Shown: piece after piece, positions 36,011-46,800 of the stretch
How positions within the stretch are numbered: the stretch's first letter is position 1
Layout of the letters: each line of letters begins with the position of its first letter
Source of the DNA: Aerococcaceae bacterium DSM 111020
Lineage (GTDB): Bacteria; Bacillota; Bacilli; Lactobacillales; Aerococcaceae
Direction of reading: 5' to 3'
Assembly (NCBI GenBank): GCA_015863185.1
Contig: JACBXP010000003.1
Span: forward strand, 1 to 64,000
DNA length: 64,000 bases
Position numbers and translations under genes: made by a program
Notes under the pieces: model-generated
Databases searched by the model: none
Seen by the model: only the letters and a program-made list of their open reading frames with translations
Told to the model about the DNA's origin: nothing

Positions 36011-36038
36011 AAAAAGACCATCCGACGATGATCTTTTT
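36011..36038 (-). terminator. terminator of nox
   Basis: AAAAAGA(C)CATC and GATG(A)TCTTTTT pair around a short loop, with a T-run on the minus strand. Confidence 0.85.
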
Positions 36039-36044
36039 AATATA

Positions 36045-37379
36045 TTATTTATCTGCTTGTAAAGCTGCCATAGTGATGTAGTTGTAAGGTTGATTAAAGT
36101 GTGGTAGGAAGAAAATATCTAACAATTGTAGTTTATCAACCGTCAGCTGTTCTTGAATAGCTAGAGAGAACATATGGATAGCCATTGAAATATCGTATTT
36201 AGATAATAATTGGGCACCTAAAAGACGATTTGTTCCTGCTTCATATACTAGTCTAATTTTTACTTTTTCATTTTTTGGCATAAATACAGGGAATTGAGTA
36301 TCTTCAAAGTCAGAAACTTTGACATCAAATCCAGCTTTTTCGGCTAAACGTGCAGATAATCCTGTGGAAACTAGATTTAATCCAAAGATTGAAATACCGT
36401 TTGAACCTTGGATGCCTGCTCCCTCAATTTCAGTGCCACCAATATTATGACCTGCTACAATACCAGAACGTACCGCATTCGAAGCTAAGGCGATGTAAGT
36501 TGGGCTATTGGTAACATTGGACCAGTTTGTTGCACAGTCACCAATGGCATAAACATTGTCGTCACTTGTTTTGAAGGTGCGATCAACTAGGTAAGCTCCA
36601 TTGTCATAAGTTTCTAAATGGTCTTTAGCAAATGGCGCATTTGGTAAGAAACCAATCGCGTTGATAATCACATCTACTTCATACTCACCTTTAGTTGTTT
36701 TCAGACCAACAATTTTACCATTTTCGCCGATGTATTCTTCAGCTAATTCACCAAAGTGTGTCTCAATACCATGTTGTTCAAGATTTTCATCCATTATTGA
36801 TGTTAATTCTGTATCATAATAGTTTGATAAAGAAGTAGGTGCTGCATCAAATAAAAGAACTTTTTTACCGCGTCGTTGAGCTGCTTCCGCAATCTCAACA
36901 CCGATATAACCTGCTCCAATGACTGCGACTGTTTCATTATTTGGATCTGTTAAAGCTAAGTCGACATCTTGCCCTTCTTGGAACAATTTAAGGAAGTGCA
37001 TTCCTTCTAAATCAGCTCCTGGAAGATTTGGTGCAATAGGTTTAGAACCTGTAGCATGAATTAATTTATCATAAGATTCTTCGATTTTTTCGCCGTCTTT
37101 TGTTTCAGCGTAAACAATTTGTTTATCATAATCAACATCTGTCACTGCTGTTTCAAGTAAAATTTTAGCTCCTTTTTCCTCGAAATCCTCAGGACGTGTA
37201 TAGAATAAATGATCATAGCCGTCAATTTGACGACCAACCCATAATGCCGTTCCGCAACCTAAGTAACTTAAATTCGAATTACGATCAATCATCACTAATT
37301 CGATATCGTCATAATTGTCTAATAATGTATTTGCTGCAGAAATTCCAGCATGATTTGTTCCAATAATTACAACTTTCAC
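36045..37379 (-). CDS. nox: water-forming NADH oxidase
   Basis: FAD-dependent pyridine nucleotide-disulfide family enzyme reducing O2 to water with NADH. The N-terminal FAD motif VIIGTNHAGISAANTL, redox-active Cys42 in SYLGCGTALWVG, the NAD-binding VAVIGAGYIGVEIAEAA-type motif and the IGDCATNW FAD site are in order. 444 residues, normal. In catalase-bearing, respiration-poor bacteria it regenerates NAD+ and removes oxygen. A TATAAT -10 box lies at 37426-37421 on the minus strand, with AGGAGG before the ATG. Confidence 0.93.
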   Translation of the reverse strand: MKVVIIGTNHAGISAANTLLDNYDDIELVMIDRNSNLSYLGCGTALWVGRQIDGYDHLFYTRPEDFEEKGAKILLETAVTDVDYDKQIVYAETKDGEKIEESYDKLIHATGSKPIAPNLPGADLEGMHFLKLFQEGQDVDLALTDPNNETVAVIGAGYIGVEIAEAAQRRGKKVLLFDAAPTSLSNYYDTELTSIMDENLEQHGIETHFGELAEEYIGENGKIVGLKTTKGEYEVDVIINAIGFLPNAPFAKDHLETYDNGAYLVDRTFKTSDDNVYAIGDCATNWSNVTNSPTYIALASNAVRSGIVAGHNIGGTEIEGAGIQGSNGISIFGLNLVSTGLSARLAEKAGFDVKVSDFEDTQFPVFMPKNEKVKIRLVYEAGTNRLLGAQLLSKYDISMAIHMFSLAIQEQLTVDKLQLLDIFFLPHFNQPYNYITMAALQADK

Positions 37380-37642
37380 AATATACCTCCTAGTAGATCC
37401 TTTGATTAGTTTACTTGCTCATTATAACACGTAATAAACTTTAAAAACGTTTTATATTTTCTTTTATTTTCATAAATAATGAGACAAAAGACGATGAAAA
37501 GCTGTTATACAGGTATTTTGAATTTTAATCATTATTTAGTTTGTTATATATAACATTTCACAATGTACTCAAAATTTGTCTGTATTATCACTATTGAAAT
37601 TGATCATTTTTGTTAAATGATGGAAATGTTTTTAATTCAATG
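37380..37642. other. intergenic region between the autolysin end and nox start
   Basis: AT-rich, without a gene. It contains the nox promoter (-10 TATAAT, minus strand, 37426-37421; the -35 is weak). I see no obvious operator. Confidence 0.5.
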
Positions 37643-37671
37643 TAAAAAACACCTCGATTGTTCGAGGTGTT
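37643..37671 (-). terminator. terminator of the autolysin gene
   Basis: AACACCTCGA / TCGAGGTGTT, 10-bp stem with TTGT loop, followed on the minus strand by six Ts. Confidence 0.9.
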
Positions 37672-37685
37672 ACGAAAAGGAAAAA

Positions 37686-40490
37686 TTATTTTATTCCTGC
37701 GAAATAAGCATTGATACCATTGACTAAACCTTGGATAAGTTTATTTTGATATGTTGGATTGGTTAATAACTGATAGTCATGCCAATTATCTTGGAAACCA
37801 AGCTCGACCAATGCTGCTGGAACATCCGTCACTCGAGTGACATGTAAGTTTTGTGGTCTAATACCACGATTAATGCCATTTGTAGCATTAACAAGTCCTG
37901 TTTGTAGAGACTGTCCTAAGCGTCGACCTTCTGGAATAATATTAGTTCCTTTATGGTGTTCCATGGTCATATAATTAGGTTCATCGATGCGTGGGTCATG
38001 ATACAACACTTCAATACCACGTGCCGAACCAGCTCTTGCCATCGCATTATGGTGAATACTCACAAAGATATCTGGCATGATTTCATTGGTTGCTTTGGAC
38101 CGTTCTGTTAATGAAACAGCTTTATCCGTTCGACGAGTTTCATAAACATGATATCCTTGACCTCTTAGCAAGTCTGCCAATCGATTAGAGATTGCCATAT
38201 TGAGATCTTTTTCTGCTGTACCAAAACTATATGCTCCAGTTTCACTTCCACCATGGCCCGCATCTAAATAGACAGTACGAACATTTTGAGGAACTTGAAC
38301 AGCGGCCGAAGCTGGAACATATCCTTGAATATTACCATTGCTGGATAATTCTAAGAATTTATTGCCACCATGCGTTAGTTCACGTGTTACGGTATATTTA
38401 TTTCCGAAATAATTGACCACTGAAACGGTTTTACCACTTGTTGATAAAGTCGTTCTAAAAGGTTCAACTTTTCCATTTAATTTCACATCATAATTAACGA
38501 TTGTACTATTAGCTTTTGTTAAATCAGGTAAATTATTTCCTGTATAAGTAGGTAAATCTGGTTGCGGATGATTCGGGAGGGTTCCAGAATGATTCGCTAA
38601 GATTAATTTTTGACCTGATACAATAATATTACTCGTTAATTTATTAAGCTGTATTAATTGATTCACAGTCATTCCATTTGCAGTAGCAATTTTATATAAT
38701 GTGTCACCATTTTTAACGGTATATTGTTGAGTAACTGGCGGTGTCGTTGGTTTCTCTTGAGGCTTTTCAACAGGCTTAGATGGTGTTGTTGGTGTCGCTT
38801 TAAGTTTTAATTGTTGTCCTGGATGAATTATATTTCCTGTTAGATTATTTAATAATCGTAATTGTTCAACCGTCATATTATTCGTTAAGGCAATCCGATA
38901 AAGAGAATCGCCAGGTTTAACTGTAATTGTTGATGGGGTAGAATTATTTGGTTTATTCGTATCCGCAGGTTTTTCAGTTGGTTTTGTATTAAACTGATTC
39001 CCTTTAACCATCAATGTCTGTCCCGGTACAATAATATTACCAGAAAGATTATTTAATTGACGTAATTCTTGCACTGACATATTATTATTTATCGCTAAAC
39101 GATACAGTGTATCCCCTCTTTGAACTGTAACAGTTTTCGTCGAGTTATTATTAGGTCGATTCGTCTCTTGAGGTTTTTCTACTGGTTTGATAGTGTGATC
39201 AGGTTTGACTTTCAATCGCTGACCAGGATGAATCAAATCACCAACGATATTATTATATTGACGCAATTGTTCAACCGTTAGGTTATTATTCTTCGCAATG
39301 CGGTAGAGAGAATCTCCAGCTTGCACTGTCACATGAGAAGATGGTGCCTTAACCGTTCTAGCTTGTGTCATAACTGAATTTGAACTTAGCTGTTTCTCAG
39401 ATACAATCAATTGTTGTCCTGGATGAATCATCGTATCATTCAAATTATTTAATTTCTGAAGTTGGTCTACGGTCAGATTATTATTCTGAGCAATACTATA
39501 AAGAGTATCGCCAGATTGAACATTGATCATCGGCGCTAAGCTAGTTTGTTTAATTGTTTGTTGATTTACTTCTTGAAAATCTTCAACAGGTGAATCAAAT
39601 TGTGTTAAATCATATTTATCAATAATACGATTGAGTCTGTCATTATAATTAGTAGCTGTGGCATATGTGCCTGTCAAATGAACAGTTGCATCCTGATAGC
39701 TACTTGCGACAGAACGTCGCACCCCTTTATAAAATTCTTCGCGCCATGCGGTATCTTGGCCAGTTAAGAAACGGGCATAATCATTTAAAGATGCATCAGG
39801 ACTATCATAACTTCTGAAATCAGCGTCAATCTCAGAGTATTCTCCTAGCCCATTATCTTCAAGCGTTTTGATATTGGTTGAATTTCCTTGATATTCGCCT
39901 TTAATACCAAATAGATTATTGCTTGGAGATTGAGCTAAGTTTGAATTACCCCAACCGGATTCTAACGCTGCTTGGGCAATCATCACAGATGCGTATAGAT
40001 CATTTTCTTCAGCAATTTTACGAGCACTTTCACCAATGCGATCAATAAATTCTTCTGGAGTATAAGTATTCAAAGCATTAGTTACAACAGCTTCACTTTG
40101 TTCAACATTGAGGTTCTGATCGTGTTCAGCCACTGAAGATTCAGGACTTATACCAACATATTCATTTGCCGTTATTTCAAGCTCTGCTTGTCCTTCTACA
40201 TTCTGGCTATCTCCTTCAGTAAACTCAGATGTTTGAGTTATTTCTGAGATATTTTCTTCATGGTCTACTATCGTTGACTCTGCTGATTCTTGTACAGCTT
40301 CTTCACTATATAATGCATTGTGATTTTCTACATTAATTTGAGATTCTGGAAGTGCCGTTGAATGATCTAATGTCGTTTCTTCTGCTAATATCGTTTCTTG
40401 TTGATTGATTAAAACTAATGTAGCAGCTAATACTGACATAGATAAGGTAACCCATTTTCCATTACGATTCTTTAAAAATTTCCCATCCAT
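37686..40490 (-). CDS. bifunctional autolysin: glucosaminidase, five LysM repeats, Amidase_3
   Basis: A 934-residue secreted wall hydrolase. A KNRNGKW-type signal region (residues 1-36) is followed by an acidic linker. A glucosaminidase domain (about 145-300) has YASVMIAQAALESGWGNSNLA with the catalytic Glu. Five LysM repeats (about 318-645, each starting like VQSGDTLYSIA) and an SH3-like segment (about 665-735) come next. The C-terminal zinc amidase (738-934) has ligands His746, Glu760 and His813 and catalytic Glu896. It should bind and cut peptidoglycan on both glycan and stem-peptide sides. Such double-headed autolysins usually have the amidase first, so this order is unusual. Confidence 0.92.
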   Translation of the reverse strand: MDGKFLKNRNGKWVTLSMSVLAATLVLINQQETILAEETTLDHSTALPESQINVENHNALYSEEAVQESAESTIVDHEENISEITQTSEFTEGDSQNVEGQAELEITANEYVGISPESSVAEHDQNLNVEQSEAVVTNALNTYTPEEFIDRIGESARKIAEENDLYASVMIAQAALESGWGNSNLAQSPSNNLFGIKGEYQGNSTNIKTLEDNGLGEYSEIDADFRSYDSPDASLNDYARFLTGQDTAWREEFYKGVRRSVASSYQDATVHLTGTYATATNYNDRLNRIIDKYDLTQFDSPVEDFQEVNQQTIKQTSLAPMINVQSGDTLYSIAQNNNLTVDQLQKLNNLNDTMIHPGQQLIVSEKQLSSNSVMTQARTVKAPSSHVTVQAGDSLYRIAKNNNLTVEQLRQYNNIVGDLIHPGQRLKVKPDHTIKPVEKPQETNRPNNNSTKTVTVQRGDTLYRLAINNNMSVQELRQLNNLSGNIIVPGQTLMVKGNQFNTKPTEKPADTNKPNNSTPSTITVKPGDSLYRIALTNNMTVEQLRLLNNLTGNIIHPGQQLKLKATPTTPSKPVEKPQEKPTTPPVTQQYTVKNGDTLYKIATANGMTVNQLIQLNKLTSNIIVSGQKLILANHSGTLPNHPQPDLPTYTGNNLPDLTKANSTIVNYDVKLNGKVEPFRTTLSTSGKTVSVVNYFGNKYTVTRELTHGGNKFLELSSNGNIQGYVPASAAVQVPQNVRTVYLDAGHGGSETGAYSFGTAEKDLNMAISNRLADLLRGQGYHVYETRRTDKAVSLTERSKATNEIMPDIFVSIHHNAMARAGSARGIEVLYHDPRIDEPNYMTMEHHKGTNIIPEGRRLGQSLQTGLVNATNGINRGIRPQNLHVTRVTDVPAALVELGFQDNWHDYQLLTNPTYQNKLIQGLVNGINAYFAGIK

Positions 40491-40590
40491 TTAGTTGCTC
40501 CTTATTATATATTCTATAATTGATATGATAACATTATGTAATTAAAAAGTGAATTCTGTAATATTACAAATACAATACATTTTAGAAATA

Positions 40591-40616
40591 AAAAACGCGA
40601 CAACATATTTGTCGCG
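40591..40616 (-). terminator. terminator of the thioredoxin-like gene
   Basis: CGCGACAA / TTGTCGCG stem; a run of Ts follows on the minus strand. Confidence 0.88.
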
Positions 40617-40636
40617 CCTTACTTTAGAAAATACTA

Positions 40637-40990
40637 TTAGTCTGCTTCTACAAAAGAATACACTTCTTCAAGTGACATTGAGCTGTCACAACGAGATTGA
40701 ACAGTGTCACCATTTGAATACAATAATCCAGGTACTGTCGGGATATCATATTTATCACGGAAAGTTTTTAAATCGTTCGCATCTTCAGGATGTTCAGAAT
40801 TAACATAATGAATAACAAGTTCTTTTTCTGCGTAAGCCTTATCCAACGTTTGAACAAACTTTCGACAATAAGGACAAGTAGGACGACCGATAAAAACAAT
40901 GGTTCCCTTCTCGTTTTCTAACTTCTGATCTGCTTCTTTTGCTAAAACAGGTATAAAGTTTTGTACGATTTCATCAAAGTTTTTTTCCAT
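40637..40990 (-). CDS. thioredoxin-like protein with CPYC motif
   Basis: 117 residues, thioredoxin fold, active site CPYC at residues 39-42 (RPTCPYCRKF) and cis-proline in IPTVPGLLY. CPYC is typical of glutaredoxins, but the length and sequence order resemble the bacteriocin transport accessory (Bta) type thioredoxin-like proteins of Gram-positives. No signal peptide, so it acts in the cytoplasm. It is just downstream of an LPxTG protein gene on the same strand (43-bp gap), which may be chance. Confidence 0.85.
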   Translation of the reverse strand: MEKNFDEIVQNFIPVLAKEADQKLENEKGTIVFIGRPTCPYCRKFVQTLDKAYAEKELVIHYVNSEHPEDANDLKTFRDKYDIPTVPGLLYSNGDTVQSRCDSSMSLEEVYSFVEAD

Positions 40991-41032
40991 GTTATCACCT
41001 CTTAAGTAAATTATAACATTAATATGAAAGAA

Positions 41033-42622
41033 TTAGTCTAATTTAGTGTCATGATATTTTTTCATTTCTCGGCGGTGAATATAACGATTTACAATTAATA
41101 ATACAATCGCTATGACAACCAATCCTATTGCTACCCAATTTAGCCAAGTACTTTCACCAGTATTCGGTAATCGCCCCTTTGTTGATTCGTCACTTGATCC
41201 ACTGGATTGACCCTTTGTATTGAGTTTAGGGCGTGTATTTGGTTTGGGAAGTAATTTATTACTACTTCCTGAACCCGTACCCATTAATTTACCTTTCAAA
41301 GAATTTAACCCATGGTTATTTTCATTATCCTCTTCAAAAGCATTCACTTCGTTGTCATGATCACCTACAGTAAATGTTTGATCTTCATCAACTTGTACTA
41401 TTTCTGAAAGATCTAAGCGTCTGTTGTAATAAGAATCATAAAATCCACTGGTCCCAGTGCTATTTTTATGCCATTGATTTGAATCTTCATCGAAGAAAAC
41501 TAATTTTATTTGATGCTTACTTTGTAAATTTTGAACTTTTTTAATTGCATCTTGATTCCAAGCTTCTTTATTATTCAAATAAGACACCAATTGTGACTGT
41601 AATGTTTCATAGGCATCTTCATTAATAGCTTTAAAATATTGATACTGTCCCTCTTTAGTCTGGATTACTTGATTATAAAGTCTATGAAAACCTTCTAAAT
41701 CATTCGTTTTATAATATGAATCGAGACCAAATTGTGCGACTGTTTCGATATCTTGCAGAGAAAGCTCATGAGCATAAGTGTAATAATGTAAGCTCTCTTC
41801 ATCGAATTGAATAGCATTTTTATTTGCTAATATGGAATTTAAGTCATCTGGACTCATTTGCTTTTGGAAAATCTCATAAATTTGATCGAAGCGAACTTTC
41901 CGATAGGCGTCAGGAACAAAATGATTAAGATATTGATGAATTTGAACTAAATAATCTTCTAGACTAGCTTCTTGATTCAATAAAATAGTATTGGGATTTA
42001 AATAGTCCATGGCATATGGATACATCAGACTCTGATTGAGTGCTTGTTCATCAATTTCGGTTTCTTGATTTAAATTTAAGGACTCATATTCATATTGTAA
42101 TTGATAGTAATAGTTCTCTAAATCTTTCTGATGAGAAATTAATTCATTCAATTGATTTTGAATGTCGTTTAGATAATTTTGCCATTCAATGACTGCTTCA
42201 TTCTCACTGAGGATTCTTAATTGTTCTTCAGCAGATAGTTCATTAAATCCTTCATATTCATGAAGGGCTTGATCATAAAGTTGTTCAATGACAGACTCCA
42301 TTTCTAAATTTGCGACTACTAAGGAATTTTGTTCGCCATATTCCAATTGTTGAATGGTTTGATTTAATTGCTCATATTCTTGTTGAATCGTTTCCATTTG
42401 ATGGAGTAACGACGCTTCTTCCGCCGCAATTTGTTCATTATATGTTTGGCTTGTCTGCGCAGACTTAATTAATTCAATGGTTCGTTCCTTTTCTAATGGT
42501 ACCATGGTAATGAAACGGGTTAATACATAAGGTTCTGGTTGTTCTAAAGCAGTAATGGTATTTTGTGAGAACAGAATCATTGATGATAAAGTAATAATAA
42601 AAGAAAATAATTTTTGTTTCAT
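41033..42622 (-). CDS. LPxTG-anchored coiled-coil surface protein
   Basis: 529 residues. Signal peptide (residues 1-25), then a long Gln/Glu-rich helical region (about 45-200) predicted to form coiled coils (EQLNQTIQQLEYGEQNSL and similar), an intermediate domain of unknown fold and a Ser/Lys/Thr-rich wall spacer. The sorting signal LPNTG at 485-489 is followed by a hydrophobic segment and a basic tail. It should be linked to peptidoglycan by sortase A. No adhesin family recognised. A sortase gene is not in this window. Confidence 0.87.
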   Translation of the reverse strand: MKQKLFSFIITLSSMILFSQNTITALEQPEPYVLTRFITMVPLEKERTIELIKSAQTSQTYNEQIAAEEASLLHQMETIQQEYEQLNQTIQQLEYGEQNSLVVANLEMESVIEQLYDQALHEYEGFNELSAEEQLRILSENEAVIEWQNYLNDIQNQLNELISHQKDLENYYYQLQYEYESLNLNQETEIDEQALNQSLMYPYAMDYLNPNTILLNQEASLEDYLVQIHQYLNHFVPDAYRKVRFDQIYEIFQKQMSPDDLNSILANKNAIQFDEESLHYYTYAHELSLQDIETVAQFGLDSYYKTNDLEGFHRLYNQVIQTKEGQYQYFKAINEDAYETLQSQLVSYLNNKEAWNQDAIKKVQNLQSKHQIKLVFFDEDSNQWHKNSTGTSGFYDSYYNRRLDLSEIVQVDEDQTFTVGDHDNEVNAFEEDNENNHGLNSLKGKLMGTGSGSSNKLLPKPNTRPKLNTKGQSSGSSDESTKGRLPNTGESTWLNWVAIGLVVIAIVLLIVNRYIHRREMKKYHDTKLD

Positions 42623-42710
42623 AATTCACACCCCTTCTAATAAATAAACAAAGCATTACAATTTGTGTGAATTATTACTCCATTTAATTGAAAAAGATAA
42701 AATGAACATT

Positions 42711-42742
42711 AAAAAAAGCCCATCATAAATTTACGATGGGCT
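42711..42742 (-). terminator. terminator after capA
   Basis: AGCCCATC / GATGGGCT around an AT-rich loop, followed by Ts on the minus strand. Similar in sequence to the MATE terminator at 4026. Confidence 0.88.
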
Positions 42743-42761
42743 AACATATCACTTGGAAAAA

Positions 42762-43844
42762 TTATTCATCTAAATATTTAACAATTTCGACATGATTCGT
42801 ATAATAACGCATTTTTTCGTTCAGAGATGCAAATGCACCTTCAACATCAACTCCATACTCTGTTGCATCAGCTAAAGGTACGACACCATGTTCAGTGAAT
42901 TCTGGATAACCGTATCCATAGGTTGGCATCATGCGCATTTTTTCTAAGACCACGTCATCTTGGTCAGGATATTTGGCGAAGGTATATTCAAAAATCCCAC
43001 CAATTTTTGTTTCTGGTTGTGCTTGACCATGTAGGAAATTCCCATGAGAATATAAGCCGCCTTGGCTAGGGCTAAAATAATCAAAGGGTTGGACGATATG
43101 CGGATGGCCGCCGAGATAGAAATTTGCCCCGGCATCTCTTAAAATATTGACAATCTCCCGTTGATATTCATTCGGATAAGATTCATATTCTTCCCCTAAC
43201 TGCATGTTAACGACAGCAACATCTGTCTTGGAAGCCAGTAATTCTGTTTCTAACTTTACTAATTCTGGATCAATTAAAGCCAGTAGATACTGCTCATCTT
43301 CCGGAATATAATTCCCATTAGCACCATAACTATAGGACAAGAAGCCTACTTTCAAACCATTGACTTCAATAATACGAAGTGTATTATAATCGTCCCAACT
43401 CTCAAAGCTCCCCACATACATCATATCCCGATCTTTAAGCTCTTGAATGGATGCATGTGCCCCTTCACTTCCATGATCCATCGTATGATTGGTAGCATTT
43501 GTAACAATGTCTACCCCTGCATCTTTTAATGCATCCAATATTTCAGGTGGCGAACTGAATAGAGGGTATGACTGAGCACCAGTCAAATCACCAGCCGCAA
43601 TGACTTCTAAATTTGCAGTTGTAATGTCAGCATTTTCCATATATTTTTTTACAGCAGCAAATTGTTTCTTAAAATCATAAGTTTCACCATTCCAAGCATC
43701 TTGATAAACTGTATCGTGGACAAGAATATCACCAACAGATCGGATAGTGACTCTTTGGACTTCTTCTGCTGAAACAGGTAATAAAGTCACTGACAATACA
43801 AGTAAGCTTAATATAAAGCTAAAATATTTCTTCTTAGATTGCAT
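42762..43844 (-). CDS. capA: CapA-family secreted metallophosphatase-like protein
   Basis: 360 residues with a signal peptide (1-26, ending VSAEE) and a PGA_cap domain: VTIRSVGDILVHD (metal-ligand Asp39), TTANLEVIAAG, ATNHTMDHGSEG and GGHPHIVQPFDYF. The fold is shared with metallophosphatases and named after CapA of the poly-gamma-glutamate capsule. No capB or capC is nearby, so a stand-alone wall function is more likely than capsule synthesis. It follows pyc by 11 bp, a probable operon with it. Confidence 0.85.
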   Translation of the reverse strand: MQSKKKYFSFILSLLVLSVTLLPVSAEEVQRVTIRSVGDILVHDTVYQDAWNGETYDFKKQFAAVKKYMENADITTANLEVIAAGDLTGAQSYPLFSSPPEILDALKDAGVDIVTNATNHTMDHGSEGAHASIQELKDRDMMYVGSFESWDDYNTLRIIEVNGLKVGFLSYSYGANGNYIPEDEQYLLALIDPELVKLETELLASKTDVAVVNMQLGEEYESYPNEYQREIVNILRDAGANFYLGGHPHIVQPFDYFSPSQGGLYSHGNFLHGQAQPETKIGGIFEYTFAKYPDQDDVVLEKMRMMPTYGYGYPEFTEHGVVPLADATEYGVDVEGAFASLNEKMRYYTNHVEIVKYLDE

Positions 43845-43855
43845 AGGTCTCTCCT

Positions 43856-46800
43856 CTATTCTTCAAATTCAATTAATAAATCGCCCGTTTCGATGGTGTC
43901 ACCTACATTCGCATTAATAGATTGGATAGTTCCATCTTTAGGTGCACGAATGGCTGTTTCCATCTTCATGGCTTCTGTAACCATCAAAATTTGATTTTGT
44001 TTAACTTGGTCACCGACTTTTACATCGATAGAATATATTTTCCCTGGCATTTGAGCACCAATATGATTCGCGTTAGCACGATCAGCTTTTTGGCGTCTTA
44101 CTATGGTCGCTTCAACATGCTGATCTTGAACTTTTACTGATTCAGGAATACCATTTAATTTAAAATATACCACGCGATTACCTTCTTGATCTAATTCACC
44201 AATACTGGTTAACTCAATCCATAGAGCTTTTCCTGGTTCGAGTGTTACGATAATCTTTTCGTGTGGCTTCATACCATAGAAGAAGACAGGTGTTTCAAGA
44301 ATATCTATTTTTCCAAATTCTTCAATAAAACTTAAGTATTCCTTAAATACTTTAGGGTATAAGGCATTGCTTAACAAATGTCGTTCATGCACTTCATTAT
44401 AAACTAAAGGTTCAATTTCTTTAGCACCCTTATCAAAATCATAATCAGGCAATAAATCTCCTGGTCTCTCTTCATAAGGTTGGATATCTTTTAAGACAAC
44501 TTTTTGCAAGGCTTTATTCATGCCACCTGCTGGCTGTCCAATATCCCCTTTAAAGAATTGTACCACTGAATCTGGAAAATCTAATGTTGCTCCTTCTTCG
44601 ATGACACTTGTTTCGTCCAGGTCATTTTGCACCATAAATATTGCCATATCCCCCACTACTTTTGAGGAAGGTGTAACTTTTACAATATCGCCAAAGAGTA
44701 AATTGACACGGTGATACATAGAAAGCACTTCATCATACCTATCGCCTAGTCCTAATGAACTGGCTTGTAATTTTAGATTACTATACTGTCCACCTGGCAT
44801 TTCATATTCATAGACCTTGGTCCAATTTGTCGTAAGATCACTTTCAAACGGTTTATAATATTGACGTGTTTCTTTGAAATAATCAGAAAGTGCGTCATTG
44901 GCATCTAGATTAACCTTAATAGACCGTTCAGTTCCCTCACGGGCGTAATACAATGCATTAGCATCAGGTTGTGAATTTTGACCTGATAATGCTGCATTTG
45001 CAGTGTCGATGATATCCACTCCGGCATCAATCGCTCTGGAATAAGTCGTAATGCCATTTCCAGAAGTGTCATGGGTATGTAAGTGAATGGGAATGGTTAT
45101 TTCTTCCTTCAAGGCACTAATTAATTGGTAAGCAGCCTCTGGCTTTAATATTCCTGACATATCTTTGATAGCTAGAGTGTGTACACCTAATGACTGGATT
45201 TCTTGGGCTAATTTGACATAATAATCGAGCGTATATAAATCTGAACGTTGAGGATTTAAAATATCTCCCGTATAGCAAATCGTTCCTTCGACTAATTTTC
45301 CTGTTTCTAGAGCGGATTCGATAGGGAATTTCATCGCTTCAATCCAATTTAGAGAATCAAAAATACGAAAAACATCAATGCCATCTTTAGCAGCTTGATT
45401 TATAAATCGTTTCACAACATTATCAGGATAATTTGTATACCCTACAGCATTTGAAGCACGTAACAACATTTGGAATAAAATATCAGGAATCGCATTCCTT
45501 AAAGCAATTAATCGATCCCAAGGGCTTTCTTTTAAGAAATTATAAGCAACATCATAGGTAGCGCCTCCCCACATTTCTAATGAGAAATATTCGTTTAATT
45601 GTTGATTAATAAAAGGTGCGACGTGCATCATATCATTGGTTCTTAATCGCGTTGTTAACACTGACTGATGTGCATCTCGGAGTGTTGTATCTGTGATTAA
45701 GGCATCCTTTTCTTTCTGAATTTGTTTTACAACTGCTTCAGGACCAGATTGATCTAATATCTGTTTAAAAGTAGCTTGATTCTTATCGATAACGTGCCAT
45801 TGTTTCCCGTGTTCGTTGACAGATTCAGCATGAAAACGATAATCATGCCCTACAATTTCTGGAATTGAACGAGGTGAAAAGACGGGCATATCATTATTAT
45901 CAATACCTGGAAAGCCATTCACAGAAATATTGGCGATATAATGTAACAATTTAGTTCCCCGATTACGTGGCTCCAAAAAGTTAAATAATTCGCTGTGTGT
46001 ATCGATAAATGTCGTATCATAATTTCCAGTTTGGAAATCAGGATTCTCGATGATATTCAACAAATAACGTGTGTTAGTCTTCACTCCAACAATGCGAAGT
46101 TCTTTTAACGCGCGACGCATTTTTTCAATGGTGCCTTTTTTCGTGCTAGCATAGGTTGAAATCTTCACTAATAATGAATCATAGTAAGGTTGAATAACAC
46201 CCCCACCATAAGCATCTCCAGCATCGAGTCGAATCCCCGCTCCTCCTGGGGAGTGGTATCCAACGATCGTACCTGAATCAGGCGCAAAATTATTAGCTGG
46301 ATTCTCAGTGGTTACTCGACTTTGTATAGCATAACCATTCATCGGAATATCTTCTTGCTGCGGCATACCAATTTCTTCATCGAATAAACTCTCACCGTCT
46401 GCAATTAATATTTGAGTCTTAACAATATCAATGCCAGTAATCAATTCCGTAATGGTATGTTCAACTTGAACACGTGGATTGACCTCTATAAAATAGAATG
46501 CATCTTCACTCACTAAGAATTCGACAGTTCCCGCATTAACATAGCTGATATGTTCCATTAATTGCAGCGAAGCATCGGTTAATTGTTGACGCATTGTATT
46601 TGATAAGTTGAATGAAGGTGCTACTTCAACCACTTTTTGATGACGCCGTTGAATAGAACAATCACGTTCATAAAGATGCACAATATTTCCATGTTCATCT
46701 CCGAGAATTTGAACTTCAATATGTTTTGGGTGATCAATATAACGTTCTGCATAAATGGCATCGTCACCGAAAGAAGTTTTAGCTTCAGATTTAGCTAAAC

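Noticed and set aside
40549-40803. Open frame of 84 codons on the plus strand
   Set aside because: It is antisense to the thioredoxin-like gene for most of its length, has no ribosome site and covers a terminator.
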